A stretch of 64,000 bases of DNA, taken from Sphingobacterium phlebotomi (GTDB taxonomy: Bacteria > Bacteroidota > Bacteroidia > Sphingobacteriales > Sphingobacteriaceae). The stretch's first letter is position 1. Every line of letters begins with the position of its first letter. Location of the stretch: positions 310,001-374,000 of the forward strand of contig NZ_VTAV01000003.1 of NCBI RefSeq assembly GCF_008180195.1. Direction: 5' to 3'. This document shows, in pieces, positions 40,222 to 49,848 of the stretch. The position numbers were made by a program, and so were the translations under genes. Under the pieces are notes generated by a model that did no database searches, was not told where the DNA came from, and saw only the letters and a list, made by a program, of their open reading frames with translations.

Positions 40222-41340
40222 ATGGAAGCAAGGAAAATCGCGTTAGTGAACGGACACATTTTTAATGGGAACGATAGTTTTGTGGATCATGCCCTCGTTA
40301 TACAAGGAGAGAAGATCATCGGAATATGCCCTACATCCGCTGTTCCTACAGAAGCAGAGCGAATTGATGTCGAGGGAGCGAATATCTCTCCAGGACTTGT
40401 TGACTTGCAGGTATATGGTGCCGGCGATGACCTTTTTTCAGCCGAATTGACCATGGAGAGCATCGCTCGGATTGAGCGTAGGCTGCTAGCACAGGGATGT
40501 ACTTCTTTTGTGTTGACTTTAGCAACGAATACAATAGCGGTATTTAAAGAGGCGATCCGTATATTTAGTAACTACCAACCTCAATCAGCCATAGGGTTAC
40601 ATCTGGAAGGACCGTTTCTCAATCCTATAAAAAGAGGCGCGCATCCTGCTGAGCTCATTGTATCGCCATCCGTCGAGTTAATAACGGATTTGCTGGATGC
40701 AGATCAGGACGCCGTTAAAATGATAACAATTGCTCCCGAACAAGTCGATGCGGAGAGCATGGACTTGCTTTTGCAACGTTCGATACTGCTTAGTGCAGGG
40801 CATAGCGCGGCCAGCTTTGAACAGGGCATGCAGGGCTTCGATAAAGGCATAAAAGCGGCCACCCATCTTTGGAATGCGATGTCGCCCTTTCATCATCGTG
40901 ACATTGGACTCCCCGGGGCTGTGTTTCGACATCCAGAAGTTTCTGCATCCATTATCGTAGATGGGATACACGTGGATTTTCAGGCAGTTAAGATTGCCAA
41001 AGAATTGATGGGTAGACGTTTGTTCTTGATTACAGATGCGGTAGCAGCATGCGATAAAGGTATTTATCAACACGTTCTTAAGGACGATCATTATACCTTA
41101 CCCGACGGAACACTTAGTGGGTCTGCACTTTCGTTAATTACAGCTATACAAAACTGTGTGAAGTACGTTGATATACCCTTGGAAGAAGCTATCCGTATGG
41201 CGACTTGCTATCCCGCAAATCTAATAGGACGATCCGATATAGGCAATCTTGACGCAGGGTCATTAGCAAACGTTTTGGTTTTTGATGCTGACTTTAATGT
41301 GCATGCTGTGTATTTCAAAGGTGAAAAGGTTGTGGTTTAA
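40222..41340 (+). CDS. nagA: N-acetylglucosamine-6-phosphate deacetylase
   Basis: Removes the acetyl group from GlcNAc-6-P to give glucosamine-6-P. 372 residues, amidohydrolase TIM barrel. Motifs: PGLVDLQVYGAGDDLFS (about 57-73, replacing the usual D-x-H-x-H-G with a family variant D-x-Q-x-Y-G), metal ligand Glu in GLHLEGPFLNPIKRGAH (about 128-144), GHSAASFEQG, ATHLWNAMSPFHHRDIGLPG (substrate loop with His) and ITDAVAACDKG (catalytic Asp). It is the downstream enzyme for both GlcNAc and MurQ-derived sugar, fitting the amino-sugar genes that follow. Confidence 0.94.
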   Translation: MEARKIALVNGHIFNGNDSFVDHALVIQGEKIIGICPTSAVPTEAERIDVEGANISPGLVDLQVYGAGDDLFSAELTMESIARIERRLLAQGCTSFVLTLATNTIAVFKEAIRIFSNYQPQSAIGLHLEGPFLNPIKRGAHPAELIVSPSVELITDLLDADQDAVKMITIAPEQVDAESMDLLLQRSILLSAGHSAASFEQGMQGFDKGIKAATHLWNAMSPFHHRDIGLPGAVFRHPEVSASIIVDGIHVDFQAVKIAKELMGRRLFLITDAVAACDKGIYQHVLKDDHYTLPDGTLSGSALSLITAIQNCVKYVDIPLEEAIRMATCYPANLIGRSDIGNLDAGSLANVLVFDADFNVHAVYFKGEKVVV

Positions 41341-41342
41341 CA

Positions 41343-41371
41343 TTTGCATATGAATAAAAACATTAGTTTTG
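41343..41371 (+). promoter_or_regulatory. Promoter of the GHL10 gene
   Basis: TTTG (41343-41346), 17-nt spacer, TAGTTTTG (41364-41371): a complete Bacteroidota-type promoter. It would give a leader of roughly 85 nt before the ATG at 41465. Confidence 0.65.
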
Positions 41372-41464
41372 TACCCTATGAAATATCCACGGGTTGTAAA
41401 GCACAAATACGAATAGAATAATCTGGATATTCCATATGGCCTTTAAAATAAAGATGATTTACAT

Positions 41465-43135
41465 ATGAAATGGAGACCGATAAAAAATACAGCAATAGTC
41501 GCATTGATTTTATCTACGGTGTTGTTTTCTTGTGCTTCCCGTAAGAACAAAAGAGCTGCGAAGGAATTGAAGTCGCCGGCGGTAGAAATAGTGGTTGCGG
41601 AAAGTAATGAGGCGAAGGCGGCAAAAAAAGCCGAAGCAGCTGCTGTTCCGGTAGATGCGAAACCTATTCCAGCAGCAAAGCCTGTCGTCGAAGAAAAGAA
41701 ACCCGTAGTGGAAGTTCCTTTGCGGGTTGATTTACCAGAGATAGATAGAGAATTTAGAGGAGCTTGGGTCGCAACAGTCGCCAATATAAATTGGCCAACG
41801 AAGGGAAATTACTCGACAGAAGCGCAAAAACGAGAAGCCATACAGTTGTTGGATTTGTTAAAAGAGAACAATTTTAATGCGGTGATATTTCAAGTCAGAC
41901 CCTCTGCAGATGCGTTGTATGATAGTCCGCATGAACCATGGTCCTATTTTTTGACAGGGGAAATTGGTAAACGTCCAAACCCCTACTATGATCCGCTGAC
42001 TTTCTGGGTGGAAGAGGCGCATAAACGCGGATTGGAACTTCACGTATGGCTGAATCCCTATCGTGCGCACCATTCCACGGGTGGAGCGGTAACCAGCGAA
42101 TCTATGGTACGCAAGGGATCCGATATGGTCGTTCGGCTCAAAAATGGCATGTACTGGTTTGATCCGGCAAATCCCAAAACGCAAGATCATGCGGCGAGAG
42201 TGGTGCTGGACATTGTGAAGCGGTACGATATAGACGGTGTTCATTTTGATGACTATTTTTATCCTTATGCGAGTTACAACGGAGGTGCGGATTTTCCTGA
42301 TGATGCTTCGTGGAATGTCTATCGCAAATCAGGAGGAACATTGGCGCGGGCAGACTGGCGCAGGGATAACGTGAACCGTTTTATAGAACGCGTGTATAAG
42401 GAAATAAAAGCCGAAAAGAATTTTGTAAAGTTTGGCCTGAGTCCATTTGGGATATGGAAGCCGGGCTATCCTTCCGGTGTAACAGGTTCTTCCCAATATG
42501 ACGAGCTGTATGCAGATGCCAAACTGTGGTTAAATAAAGGATGGATAGATTATTTTGCACCACAATTATACTGGCCTATTGATCCCCCGAGGCAAAGCTT
42601 TACGTCTCTTTTGCGATGGTGGGAATCGGAAAATACACATAAGCGGCACCTTTGGCCCGGGTTAAATACGGTGGAAGTAAGAGCTCCAAACAGACCACAG
42701 GAAATTGTGAGACAGCTTGAGGAAACCCGCAAACTGATCCCTAACAGTGTGGGTGCTATACATTGGAGTATTGCCGGATTGACGAAAAGCCCAGGCATGG
42801 TGCAGGCGGTGAAATCCGGGCCTTATAACCGACAGGCCCTGATTCCGAGATCACCGTGGCTTGGTGCTAATCCACTACTGACGCCAAGTTTGTTATTGAC
42901 AGAAGAAACCAGCAGCATATTTGCGAAGTGGCTTCATAAACAACCCAATGAAGTCTTTCAGTGGGTTGTTTATGCACAATACGGGGATATATGGGAATAT
43001 GAGATAGTAGACGGTCAGCAAACAGAGAAGAGTTTTCCGAAAGTTAAGAATGGGAAACCGTTGAAAACCATCGCTGTAAAAGCCATTGATCGGCTAAGTA
43101 ATGAAAGCGATTATATAGCTAAAAAGGTATTATAG
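41465..43135 (+). CDS. GHL10-family (DUF187) glycoside hydrolase-like lipoprotein
   Basis: 556 residues. Lipobox Cys23 (TVLFSCAS), an Ala/Lys/Pro-rich spacer (about 27-85), then a GHL10 TIM barrel: REFRGAWVATVANINWP (about 93-109), NAVIFQVRPSADALYDS (about 138-154), GLELHVWLNPYRAHH (about 189-203), DIDGVHFDDYFYPY (about 258-271) and FAPQLYWPID; a C-terminal beta domain follows (about 460-556). Relatives are thought to act on peptidoglycan or related glycans. It precedes namZ, supporting a cell-wall role. Exact bond unknown. Confidence 0.88.
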   Translation: MKWRPIKNTAIVALILSTVLFSCASRKNKRAAKELKSPAVEIVVAESNEAKAAKKAEAAAVPVDAKPIPAAKPVVEEKKPVVEVPLRVDLPEIDREFRGAWVATVANINWPTKGNYSTEAQKREAIQLLDLLKENNFNAVIFQVRPSADALYDSPHEPWSYFLTGEIGKRPNPYYDPLTFWVEEAHKRGLELHVWLNPYRAHHSTGGAVTSESMVRKGSDMVVRLKNGMYWFDPANPKTQDHAARVVLDIVKRYDIDGVHFDDYFYPYASYNGGADFPDDASWNVYRKSGGTLARADWRRDNVNRFIERVYKEIKAEKNFVKFGLSPFGIWKPGYPSGVTGSSQYDELYADAKLWLNKGWIDYFAPQLYWPIDPPRQSFTSLLRWWESENTHKRHLWPGLNTVEVRAPNRPQEIVRQLEETRKLIPNSVGAIHWSIAGLTKSPGMVQAVKSGPYNRQALIPRSPWLGANPLLTPSLLLTEETSSIFAKWLHKQPNEVFQWVVYAQYGDIWEYEIVDGQQTEKSFPKVKNGKPLKTIAVKAIDRLSNESDYIAKKVL

Positions 43136-43162
43136 ACCCTCATAAAATTTAAAAAGACTTTT

Positions 43163-43202
43163 AAAAAAGACGCTATCGATAAAAAAAAATAGCGTCTTTT
43201 TT
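43163..43202 (+). terminator. Rho-independent terminator after the GHL10 gene
   Basis: AAAAAAGACGCTAT (43163-43176) pairs with ATAGCGTCTTTTTT (43189-43202); 8 bp GC-containing core and a T tail. Begins 27 bp after the stop. Confidence 0.85.
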
Positions 43203-43203
43203 C

Positions 43204-43231
43204 TTGTTTTAATTTTTCTTGTTTATGTTTG
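43204..43231 (+). promoter_or_regulatory. Promoter of namZ
   Basis: TTG (43204-43206), 17-nt spacer, TATGTTTG (43224-43231). It starts immediately after the preceding terminator and leaves a leader of about 18 nt before the ATG at 43256, so namZ is an independent unit from the GHL10 gene. Confidence 0.65.
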
Positions 43232-43255
43232 TTATAGAAACAAAAACGCATAAAT

Positions 43256-44482
43256 ATGAAAAGACTTGCCCCTGTATTACTCTTTTTTGCGCTAACTTTC
43301 ACAGCATGTGCTGGCGGAAACACGCAAAACAGCGATAAAAGCGCAGAGATCGATACGACCTCAGAAAAGGACAGGATAATCCCTGCTGCTGATCAACTTT
43401 CTGCTTATTTGCCTTTGTTAAAAGGAAAGAAAGTGGGGCTCATGGGAAACCAGACTTCGGTAGTGGGAGAGGAGCAAGAACATTTGGTAGATGTGTTGTT
43501 ACGGGAAAATGTAGATTTGAAGTTTGCCTTTGCACCCGAGCACGGATTTCGCGGGGATATCGAACGTGGGGAAAAGGTAGATAATACGGTTGATAAAAAA
43601 ACGGGACTTACGCTGCACACGTTGTATGGTGAAAATGCGAAGGCAGATTCTATCGTAGGATCGGTGGATGTGATGATTTTCGATTTACAGGATGTAGGTG
43701 CTCGGTTTTATACGTATGTAGCCTCTATGCATCGGGTGATGCAGCTTTGTGCAAACCAGGGCAAAAAAGTAATTGTGCTAGATAGACCAAATCCCAATGG
43801 AGATCAGGTAGATGGCCCAGTACGAAAAGACGACAAATTTAAAGCGAACATTAGTTATCATAAAATTGCCATGATCCATGGGTTGACGGTAGGCGAGTTG
43901 GCAAAAATGATTAATGGAGAAGGTTGGTTGGATGGCGGTAAACCCTGTGATTTGGAAGTGATTCCCGTAAAGAACTGGGATCATAGCACACCTTATGAGC
44001 TACCGGTGGTGCCATCACCTAGCTTACCAAATTATCCGTCTGTAAGATTATACATGTCGCTTTGTCTTTTTGAAGGAACGGATATCAGTATAGGCCGGGG
44101 TACAGATTGGCCTTTCCAGGTAGTGGGCTATCCCGATCCGGTATTCGGCGAATTTACCTTTACACCGGGTACACGGCCGGGAATGGCAGCACACGTAGAA
44201 CAACAAGATAATTTGTGTTACGGAATTGATTTACGGGATGTAGACGCCGTCAATGAAAAATTTACCTTGAAATACTTGTTGGATTTTTATAATAAAATGC
44301 CTGATAAAAGCCAGTTTTTCGCGCGTCCAGAGTTTTTCGATAAACTTGCCGGAACCGATGAATTACGGAAACAAATTCTTGCCGGTAAGACGGAAAGTGA
44401 AATTCGCGACAGTTGGGCAGAAGATTTAAAATCCTATAAGGAAATGCGGGCAAAATATCTGATGTACGCTGATTTTGAATAA
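43256..44482 (+). CDS. namZ: Exo-beta-N-acetylmuramidase NamZ (DUF1343)
   Basis: Releases terminal MurNAc from the non-reducing end of peptidoglycan fragments (known for NamZ of Bacillus and Tannerella). 408 residues with lipobox Cys18 (FTACAG). DUF1343 signatures: KKVGLMGNQTSV (about 59-70), APEHGFRGDIERGEK (about 93-107, with the putative catalytic Glu), FDLQDVGARFYTYVASMHRV (about 142-161), LDRPNPNGDQVDGP, MIHGLTVGELAKMINGE, and PSPSLPNYPSVRLYMSLCLF then EGTDISIGRGTDWPFQ. MurQ and a symporter lie downstream beyond two SusCD pairs, in line with MurNAc salvage. Confidence 0.9.
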   Translation: MKRLAPVLLFFALTFTACAGGNTQNSDKSAEIDTTSEKDRIIPAADQLSAYLPLLKGKKVGLMGNQTSVVGEEQEHLVDVLLRENVDLKFAFAPEHGFRGDIERGEKVDNTVDKKTGLTLHTLYGENAKADSIVGSVDVMIFDLQDVGARFYTYVASMHRVMQLCANQGKKVIVLDRPNPNGDQVDGPVRKDDKFKANISYHKIAMIHGLTVGELAKMINGEGWLDGGKPCDLEVIPVKNWDHSTPYELPVVPSPSLPNYPSVRLYMSLCLFEGTDISIGRGTDWPFQVVGYPDPVFGEFTFTPGTRPGMAAHVEQQDNLCYGIDLRDVDAVNEKFTLKYLLDFYNKMPDKSQFFARPEFFDKLAGTDELRKQILAGKTESEIRDSWAEDLKSYKEMRAKYLMYADFE

Positions 44483-44493
44483 ATAATAAAACA

Positions 44494-44517
44494 AAAACAC
44501 GCCTTTGTGCGTGTTTT
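44494..44517 (+). terminator. Terminator after namZ
   Basis: AAAACACGC (44494-44502), loop CTTTGT, GCGTGTTTT (44509-44517). The same stem and loop recurs after the first susD gene (49651-49683). Confidence 0.8.
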
Positions 44518-44539
44518 ATATACTATAAACTAACTTGCT

Positions 44540-47500
44540 ATGCGAAAATCTTTACTATTTTCTGTTGCATTTGTGCTAACAACGGTATCGTTTGGTCCGT
44601 TGGCCTATGGGGCAGGGTATCCTATCGGCGAGGGTAAACCTCCGGTATCCGTTTCCGATATCAACATCCAAAATGCGGTTACCGGTCGTGTGACTGGGGC
44701 AGAGGGCCCTCTTGCCGGTGTAACGGTGGCTGTGGTTGGTGGAACAACTTCCACCAGTACCGATGCAGAGGGGGGCTATTCCATCCAAGCGCCGGTCGGC
44801 GCAACATTACGGTTTACGTATCTGGGCTATCATTCCCAAGATGTTGTCGTTTCTGGTAATACACTGGATGTGAATTTGGAAGCCGAAGACACGACATTGG
44901 ACGAAGTGGTCGTCGTAGGATACGGCTCGCAGCGACGTTCGAATATTACCGGAGCTGTGTCCACCGTGGATACCGAGAAAACATTTGAAACGCGCCCGAT
45001 TACTGATGTGGGGCGGGCTTTACAGGGGGCTGTCTCCGGTTTATCCGTTTCGACGCCAAGCGGAGATTTGGGAGGCGACCCGACTATTCGGTTACGCGGT
45101 GTCAGCGGATCGTTGCAGACACAGGGCGGCGCGTCGCCATTGATACTGGTGGATGGGGTAGAAGTACCGAGTCTGTCCATGATCAACCCTACGGATATTG
45201 AAACCATGTCGGTCGTCAAAGATGCCTCGGCCGCCATTTATGGATCAAGAGCGGCATGGGGTGTTGTCTTGATCAAAACGAAATCTGGAAAAAGAAATAC
45301 AAAGACATCCATCAACTATTCCAATAACATAGCCCTTCAGAAACCGACAACAACACCTGTTATTGCGGGAGGTGCAGAAGGGGCGAGAGCAGGGTTGCTC
45401 GCGCAACAGCGGACGAACCCCTCGCTAACGGGCTATAACAATTTAGGCACCCGTTACGATGACTACGCCATCGAGAAAATGGAAGAGTGGGAACGCCTAT
45501 ACGGAGGGCAAAATCTAGGTTTGGAGATGGTGGAAGGACGAGATTGGGAAGTGAAAGACGGATTTCTTTATTTCCACCGGCCATGGGATGCAGAAAGTAT
45601 GTTTATGCGCGACTTTACACCGCAACAAAACCATAACCTGAGTATTACCGGCGGATCGGATAAAGTAAATTACAACGCGGGATTTGGATTGGTCTCCCAA
45701 ACGGGTATATTGAGAGAAAACCCCGATAAATACAACCGATATAATTTTAATCTCGGCATAAATGCCGATCTAAATGACTGGCTCACAGGTTTTGCGAAAG
45801 TTTTGTATTCGGCTTCGGATGCGAGTAAGCCTTATTCCTTTAATGGCGACGTGTACGAGCCCATATTTTACATGTATCGTTGGCCAAGAAATTTCCCTTA
45901 CGGAACGATCGACGGATTGCCCATGCGCAATACAATTACTGACGTGCAACAAGCAAATATGAATGTCAGAACGCTGAACATGACCCGTATGTCCTTTGGA
46001 GGGCAAGCAACCATCATGGAGGGCTTGACCTTGGATGCCGACTATACCTATTCGCAGTATCTCAATCGGTTTGATACCAATGGTGGTAGCGTAACGGGCT
46101 GGGACTTTTGGAACAAAACAGATTTTGATTACGTAACGTATACGGGTGCGACGCACGACCGAGCCAGAAAAGACCGTAGCATCAGTACGCGACATGTCGC
46201 GAATATGTACGCGACCTACGATAAAAGCTTTAACGACGCACACAACTTTAAGTTTATGGCTGGGGCGAATGCCGAGCTAGCCGAATCGGACAACGTTTGG
46301 GGACAACGACTAGGACTGTTGGATCAGAATTATCCACAACTAGGTTTGGCAACGGGCGATCAGACAGCAAGTTCGGGTGCATCGCATTGGTCCACACTCG
46401 GCTTTTTCGGGCGTATTAACTATGATTACCAAAATAAATACCTTTTCGAAGTACTGGCTCGGTATGATGGTTCCTCTCGATTCAATAAAGAAAACGTTTG
46501 GGGCTTTTTCCCGGCGATGTCTGCCGGATACGTGCTTTCTCAAGAAGAGTTTATGGATTGGTCTAAACCCTACCTGGATTTCTTAAAAGTAAGAGCTTCC
46601 TGGGGTAGTGTTGGGAATCAGACCGTGCCACCGGGATTATACCTCTCTACGTTGAGCCAGGCCGCAACGGGCTGGTTGGTCGACGGGGTGAACCAGAATA
46701 CGATGGCCACACCGACTATTGTATCCCAAAATTTAACATGGGAAACAGTGACCACACAAGAGATTGGGGTCGATGCGGCATTTTTCCAGAATAAATTTAA
46801 CGTGACGTTCAACCGTTTCAGAAGGACGGTATCTGATCTGATTACCGGCGGTGTGGTGCTACCATCAAGCTTTGGAGCTCTTTCTCCATTGCGTAACTTT
46901 GGGGAAATGCAGACCAACGGTTGGGAATTGGAACTAGCCTATAACCACAGCTTTAGTAACGGCTTGAATATGCGGCTGGCGGGGCAATTGTCCGATTTCA
47001 AAGAAACGATTACCAAGTTCGATGGACAGGCTCAGGTAAATGTCAATGGTACCTCCACCAACTACGAAGGTAAACTTATCGGTGAAATTTGGGGTTACGA
47101 AACAGATCGACTTTTCCAGTTGGACGACTTCACGGCTAACCCAGATGGAAGTTATACCTTGCGAGACGGGATACCCTCACAAGCCTATTACGAAACGGCA
47201 ACGTTTAAATTCGGCCCTGGTGATGTGAAATACAAAGACTTGGATGGTGACGGCGTAATTGGTATAGGAGACGGGACGGTACAAAATCCAGGTGATCGAA
47301 GAATCATCGGTAATTCCAATCCAAGGTATCAATATGGTTTCCGCGCAGATTTCGACTATAAGGGATTTGATTTAGGCTTCTTCCTGCAAGGAGTCGGCTC
47401 ACGCGACATTTGGGCAGGAGGAGATTTTGTCGTGCCCGGATGGAGACCGGCGGAGGCTTGGTACGCACACCAAATGGATTATTGGACGCCAGAGAATACC

Positions 47501-47863
47501 GGTGCTTTTTATTATAGACCAACCAATCAGAATCAGAGTAATACAACCCTTAACCATATGCCGCAAACGAGGTACCTTATGGATATGTCTTACCTACGGT
47601 TGAAAAATCTAACATTTGGGTATACGTTACCTTCATCGGTGATGGATAAGGCAAAAATTTCGAAGCTACGGGTATTCTTCTCGGGCGAAAACCTGTTGGA
47701 ATTTGATAATTTAGACGTTCCGGTCGATCCAGAAATAGATTACACCGTGGCAGGAAGGGATGATTCCAATGCTTTTGGACGATCAGGTGATGATCTAAAT
47801 ACATTCGGTCGCGTCTACCCGTACCGCAGAACATTTTCATTAGGGCTTCAATTAACTTTTTAG
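44540..47863 (+). CDS. SusC/RagA-family TonB-dependent outer-membrane transporter 1
   Basis: Imports oligosaccharides or peptides together with its SusD lid. 1107 residues: signal peptide (1-24), a carboxypeptidase-regulatory-like domain (about 46-115), the SusC hallmark LDEVVVVGYGSQRR (120-133), plug domain (about 135-245, with SVVKDASAAIYGSRAAWGVV), and a 22-strand barrel ending FSLGLQLTF. It lacks the N-terminal STN domain, so it should not signal through an anti-sigma factor, and no ECF sigma gene is near. susD follows 2 bp after the stop. Leader and signal-peptide DNA are close to those of the second susC. Confidence 0.95.
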   Translation: MRKSLLFSVAFVLTTVSFGPLAYGAGYPIGEGKPPVSVSDINIQNAVTGRVTGAEGPLAGVTVAVVGGTTSTSTDAEGGYSIQAPVGATLRFTYLGYHSQDVVVSGNTLDVNLEAEDTTLDEVVVVGYGSQRRSNITGAVSTVDTEKTFETRPITDVGRALQGAVSGLSVSTPSGDLGGDPTIRLRGVSGSLQTQGGASPLILVDGVEVPSLSMINPTDIETMSVVKDASAAIYGSRAAWGVVLIKTKSGKRNTKTSINYSNNIALQKPTTTPVIAGGAEGARAGLLAQQRTNPSLTGYNNLGTRYDDYAIEKMEEWERLYGGQNLGLEMVEGRDWEVKDGFLYFHRPWDAESMFMRDFTPQQNHNLSITGGSDKVNYNAGFGLVSQTGILRENPDKYNRYNFNLGINADLNDWLTGFAKVLYSASDASKPYSFNGDVYEPIFYMYRWPRNFPYGTIDGLPMRNTITDVQQANMNVRTLNMTRMSFGGQATIMEGLTLDADYTYSQYLNRFDTNGGSVTGWDFWNKTDFDYVTYTGATHDRARKDRSISTRHVANMYATYDKSFNDAHNFKFMAGANAELAESDNVWGQRLGLLDQNYPQLGLATGDQTASSGASHWSTLGFFGRINYDYQNKYLFEVLARYDGSSRFNKENVWGFFPAMSAGYVLSQEEFMDWSKPYLDFLKVRASWGSVGNQTVPPGLYLSTLSQAATGWLVDGVNQNTMATPTIVSQNLTWETVTTQEIGVDAAFFQNKFNVTFNRFRRTVSDLITGGVVLPSSFGALSPLRNFGEMQTNGWELELAYNHSFSNGLNMRLAGQLSDFKETITKFDGQAQVNVNGTSTNYEGKLIGEIWGYETDRLFQLDDFTANPDGSYTLRDGIPSQAYYETATFKFGPGDVKYKDLDGDGVIGIGDGTVQNPGDRRIIGNSNPRYQYGFRADFDYKGFDLGFFLQGVGSRDIWAGGDFVVPGWRPAEAWYAHQMDYWTPENTGAFYYRPTNQNQSNTTLNHMPQTRYLMDMSYLRLKNLTFGYTLPSSVMDKAKISKLRVFFSGENLLEFDNLDVPVDPEIDYTVAGRDDSNAFGRSGDDLNTFGRVYPYRRTFSLGLQLTF

Positions 47864-47865
47864 AG

Positions 47866-49629
47866 ATGAAACTACTTAAATATATAGCCATAGCAGGTAT
47901 TTTATCGATGACATCCTGCTCTAAAGATTTTTTGGGCGATGATTTTTTGACAAAAGATCCGCTAGATCAATTGACGGACCCAGCATTCTGGTCATCCGAA
48001 AACAACATCCGAACCTATACCTTTGGTTTTTATAACTCTTATTTCAAAGGATATGGCAGTGGTTTTGGTAGGGGAGCGTTATACGACGGGCAGTTTATCA
48101 ACGATGATTTTATACCGATAAGCCCGAATGAAATCGTTGTGGACGAGTTTGTGATCAACGTGCCCACCTCGGGAGGAGGCTGGTCGCCAGTTTTACCTGC
48201 AAACCAGATCCCCACGGGCGTAACCTCTTATTACTCCCGTATACGCAAAGCCAATCACTTTATTAATAGTGTGCCGATTGCAGAGCTCGCTGAAGAAGTT
48301 CAGAACCACTGGCTGGGTGTCGGGCGATTCTTCCGCGGTTTAGAATATGCAAATTTTGTCAATGCTTTCGGTGATGTGCCCTATATTGACCACGTGTTAA
48401 CGGAGGACGACCCCGACTTATATCGTCCACGTGACTCGCGCGTTTATGTCATGGACAAGGTGTTGGAAGATTTCAGGTTTGCCGCCGAACATGTACGTGC
48501 CAGCGATGGACCAGCGCAACAAGCCATCAACAAATATGTGGTGTTGGCCTATATGTCCCGGGTATTTCTATTTGAAGGAACCTGGTTGAAATACCATGGT
48601 ATAGACGAAGCGAAAGCAACGGAATATCTCGAGGCAGCAAAATGGGCCGCTGAGCAGGTGATCACGAGTGGTGCTTTCTCGGTTTCTAATAATTATCGCG
48701 ATTTGTTTGCTTCGGAGTCACTTAAAGGAAACTCCGAAGTTATCCTGTTTAAAGAATATGCAGAAGGCATTTTGTCGCATAGTGCGATGTCGTACAACAA
48801 CCTGGAACCGCAGGCCGGAATGTCAAAAAATGCACTAGATAGCTATCTATTGTCAGACGGACTGCCTATCGGTTTGTCGTCGCGTTACGAAAATGACCGG
48901 ACGGTAGCCAATGCACTGCGTGATCGTGACGGACGCTTAGTGCAAACCATCGCACCGGAACTCCGCATGATGAATGTGAGGAGCAACTTTGCCCTTTCAG
49001 GATACGCCGTACAGAAATTTCTGAACGTAAGCCTCCGGAATGAAACCGTGGGAACCGGTTCCTTGAATATTACCGACGCACCGATTATCCGCTATGGCGA
49101 AGTGCTTATGAACTATGTCGAGGCTGCGGCAGAACTAGGGGTGCTAACACAAGACGATCTGGACAAAACCATCAATGTTCTTCGAAATAGAACCGGAGTG
49201 GGCCTGCCGCGTTTAGAGTTATCAGGTGGCCGTCCTGCCGTAAATGGGGCGCCGTATGACGATCCCGCCCGCGACCCGAGTGTTCCTAGCCTTCTTTGGG
49301 AGATAAGACGTGAACGTCGATCCGAGCTCATGTTCGAAGGACTTCGGCTGAACGATTTACGGCGGTGGAGAAAGCTGGAATACGCCGATACCGATAGAAA
49401 TCCAACGAACAATAGAGGAGCTTATATTGTAAAAGCAAATTATACGCCTGAACAGTTGAATGGTATCACGATAGATGGTACAAATGAGGGGTATATCATA
49501 CCGTCAGCCTCTATTAAGAGGACGGTGGAGGAAAAGTTTTACCTCGATCCGATTCCGCTGGACCAGATTTCACTTTATGAAAGTAACGGCGTGGAGTTGG
49601 AACAAAACTTCGGTTGGCCAAGAAAATAG
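47866..49629 (+). CDS. SusD/RagB-family outer-membrane lipoprotein 1
   Basis: Surface lipoprotein forming the lid of the preceding SusC. 587 residues. Lipobox Cys18 (SMTSCSKD), followed by the usual acidic export signal region (KDFLGDDF), TPR-like helical core (SYYSRIRKANHFINSVP, FFRGLEYANFVNAFGDVPYI, DKVLEDFRFAAEHV) and the C-terminal SusD domain with PIIRYGEVLMNYVEAAAELG and IRRERRSELMFEGLRLNDLR. The ligand cannot be read, but the surrounding amino-sugar genes suggest glycan fragments. Confidence 0.94.
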   Translation: MKLLKYIAIAGILSMTSCSKDFLGDDFLTKDPLDQLTDPAFWSSENNIRTYTFGFYNSYFKGYGSGFGRGALYDGQFINDDFIPISPNEIVVDEFVINVPTSGGGWSPVLPANQIPTGVTSYYSRIRKANHFINSVPIAELAEEVQNHWLGVGRFFRGLEYANFVNAFGDVPYIDHVLTEDDPDLYRPRDSRVYVMDKVLEDFRFAAEHVRASDGPAQQAINKYVVLAYMSRVFLFEGTWLKYHGIDEAKATEYLEAAKWAAEQVITSGAFSVSNNYRDLFASESLKGNSEVILFKEYAEGILSHSAMSYNNLEPQAGMSKNALDSYLLSDGLPIGLSSRYENDRTVANALRDRDGRLVQTIAPELRMMNVRSNFALSGYAVQKFLNVSLRNETVGTGSLNITDAPIIRYGEVLMNYVEAAAELGVLTQDDLDKTINVLRNRTGVGLPRLELSGGRPAVNGAPYDDPARDPSVPSLLWEIRRERRSELMFEGLRLNDLRRWRKLEYADTDRNPTNNRGAYIVKANYTPEQLNGITIDGTNEGYIIPSASIKRTVEEKFYLDPIPLDQISLYESNGVELEQNFGWPRK

Positions 49630-49650
49630 CTATTGCATTTTGTATTAGAT

Positions 49651-49683
49651 AAAAAAAACACGCCTTTGTGCGTGTTTTTTTTT
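49651..49683 (+). terminator. Terminator after the first susCD pair
   Basis: A-rich stretch ending ACACGC (to 49663), loop CTTTGT (49664-49669), GCGTGTTTTTTTTT (49670-49683). Same hairpin as after namZ, with a longer T tail. Confidence 0.85.
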
Positions 49684-49719
49684 GTTTTGACAAAATCACT
49701 TAAAAAAAGAGCAAAAAAG

Positions 49720-49750
49720 TTTGTTTGTTTTGTGTTTTTGTTTATATTAG
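49720..49750 (+). promoter_or_regulatory. Candidate promoter of the second susCD operon
   Basis: TTTG (49720-49723), 19-nt spacer, TATATTAG (49743-49750; one mismatch to TAnnTTTG). Predicted leader of about 90 nt before the ATG at 49849, containing a hairpin. Confidence 0.45.
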
Positions 49751-49765
49751 TGCAGGTTTTAGCGT

Positions 49766-49798
49766 TTCTTGCTTAAATTATGATAAAATACGCAAGAA
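49766..49798 (+). other. Leader hairpin of the second susC
   Basis: TTCTTGC (49766-49772) and GCAAGAA (49792-49798) are perfect complements with a 19-nt loop in the predicted 5' leader. It could influence mRNA stability or be a target for a small RNA; no known riboswitch was recognised. Confidence 0.4.
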
Positions 49799-49848
49799 GC
49801 AAACCTTTTATGAAGTAATCATTATTAAAATAAACTAACTAACTAGCT

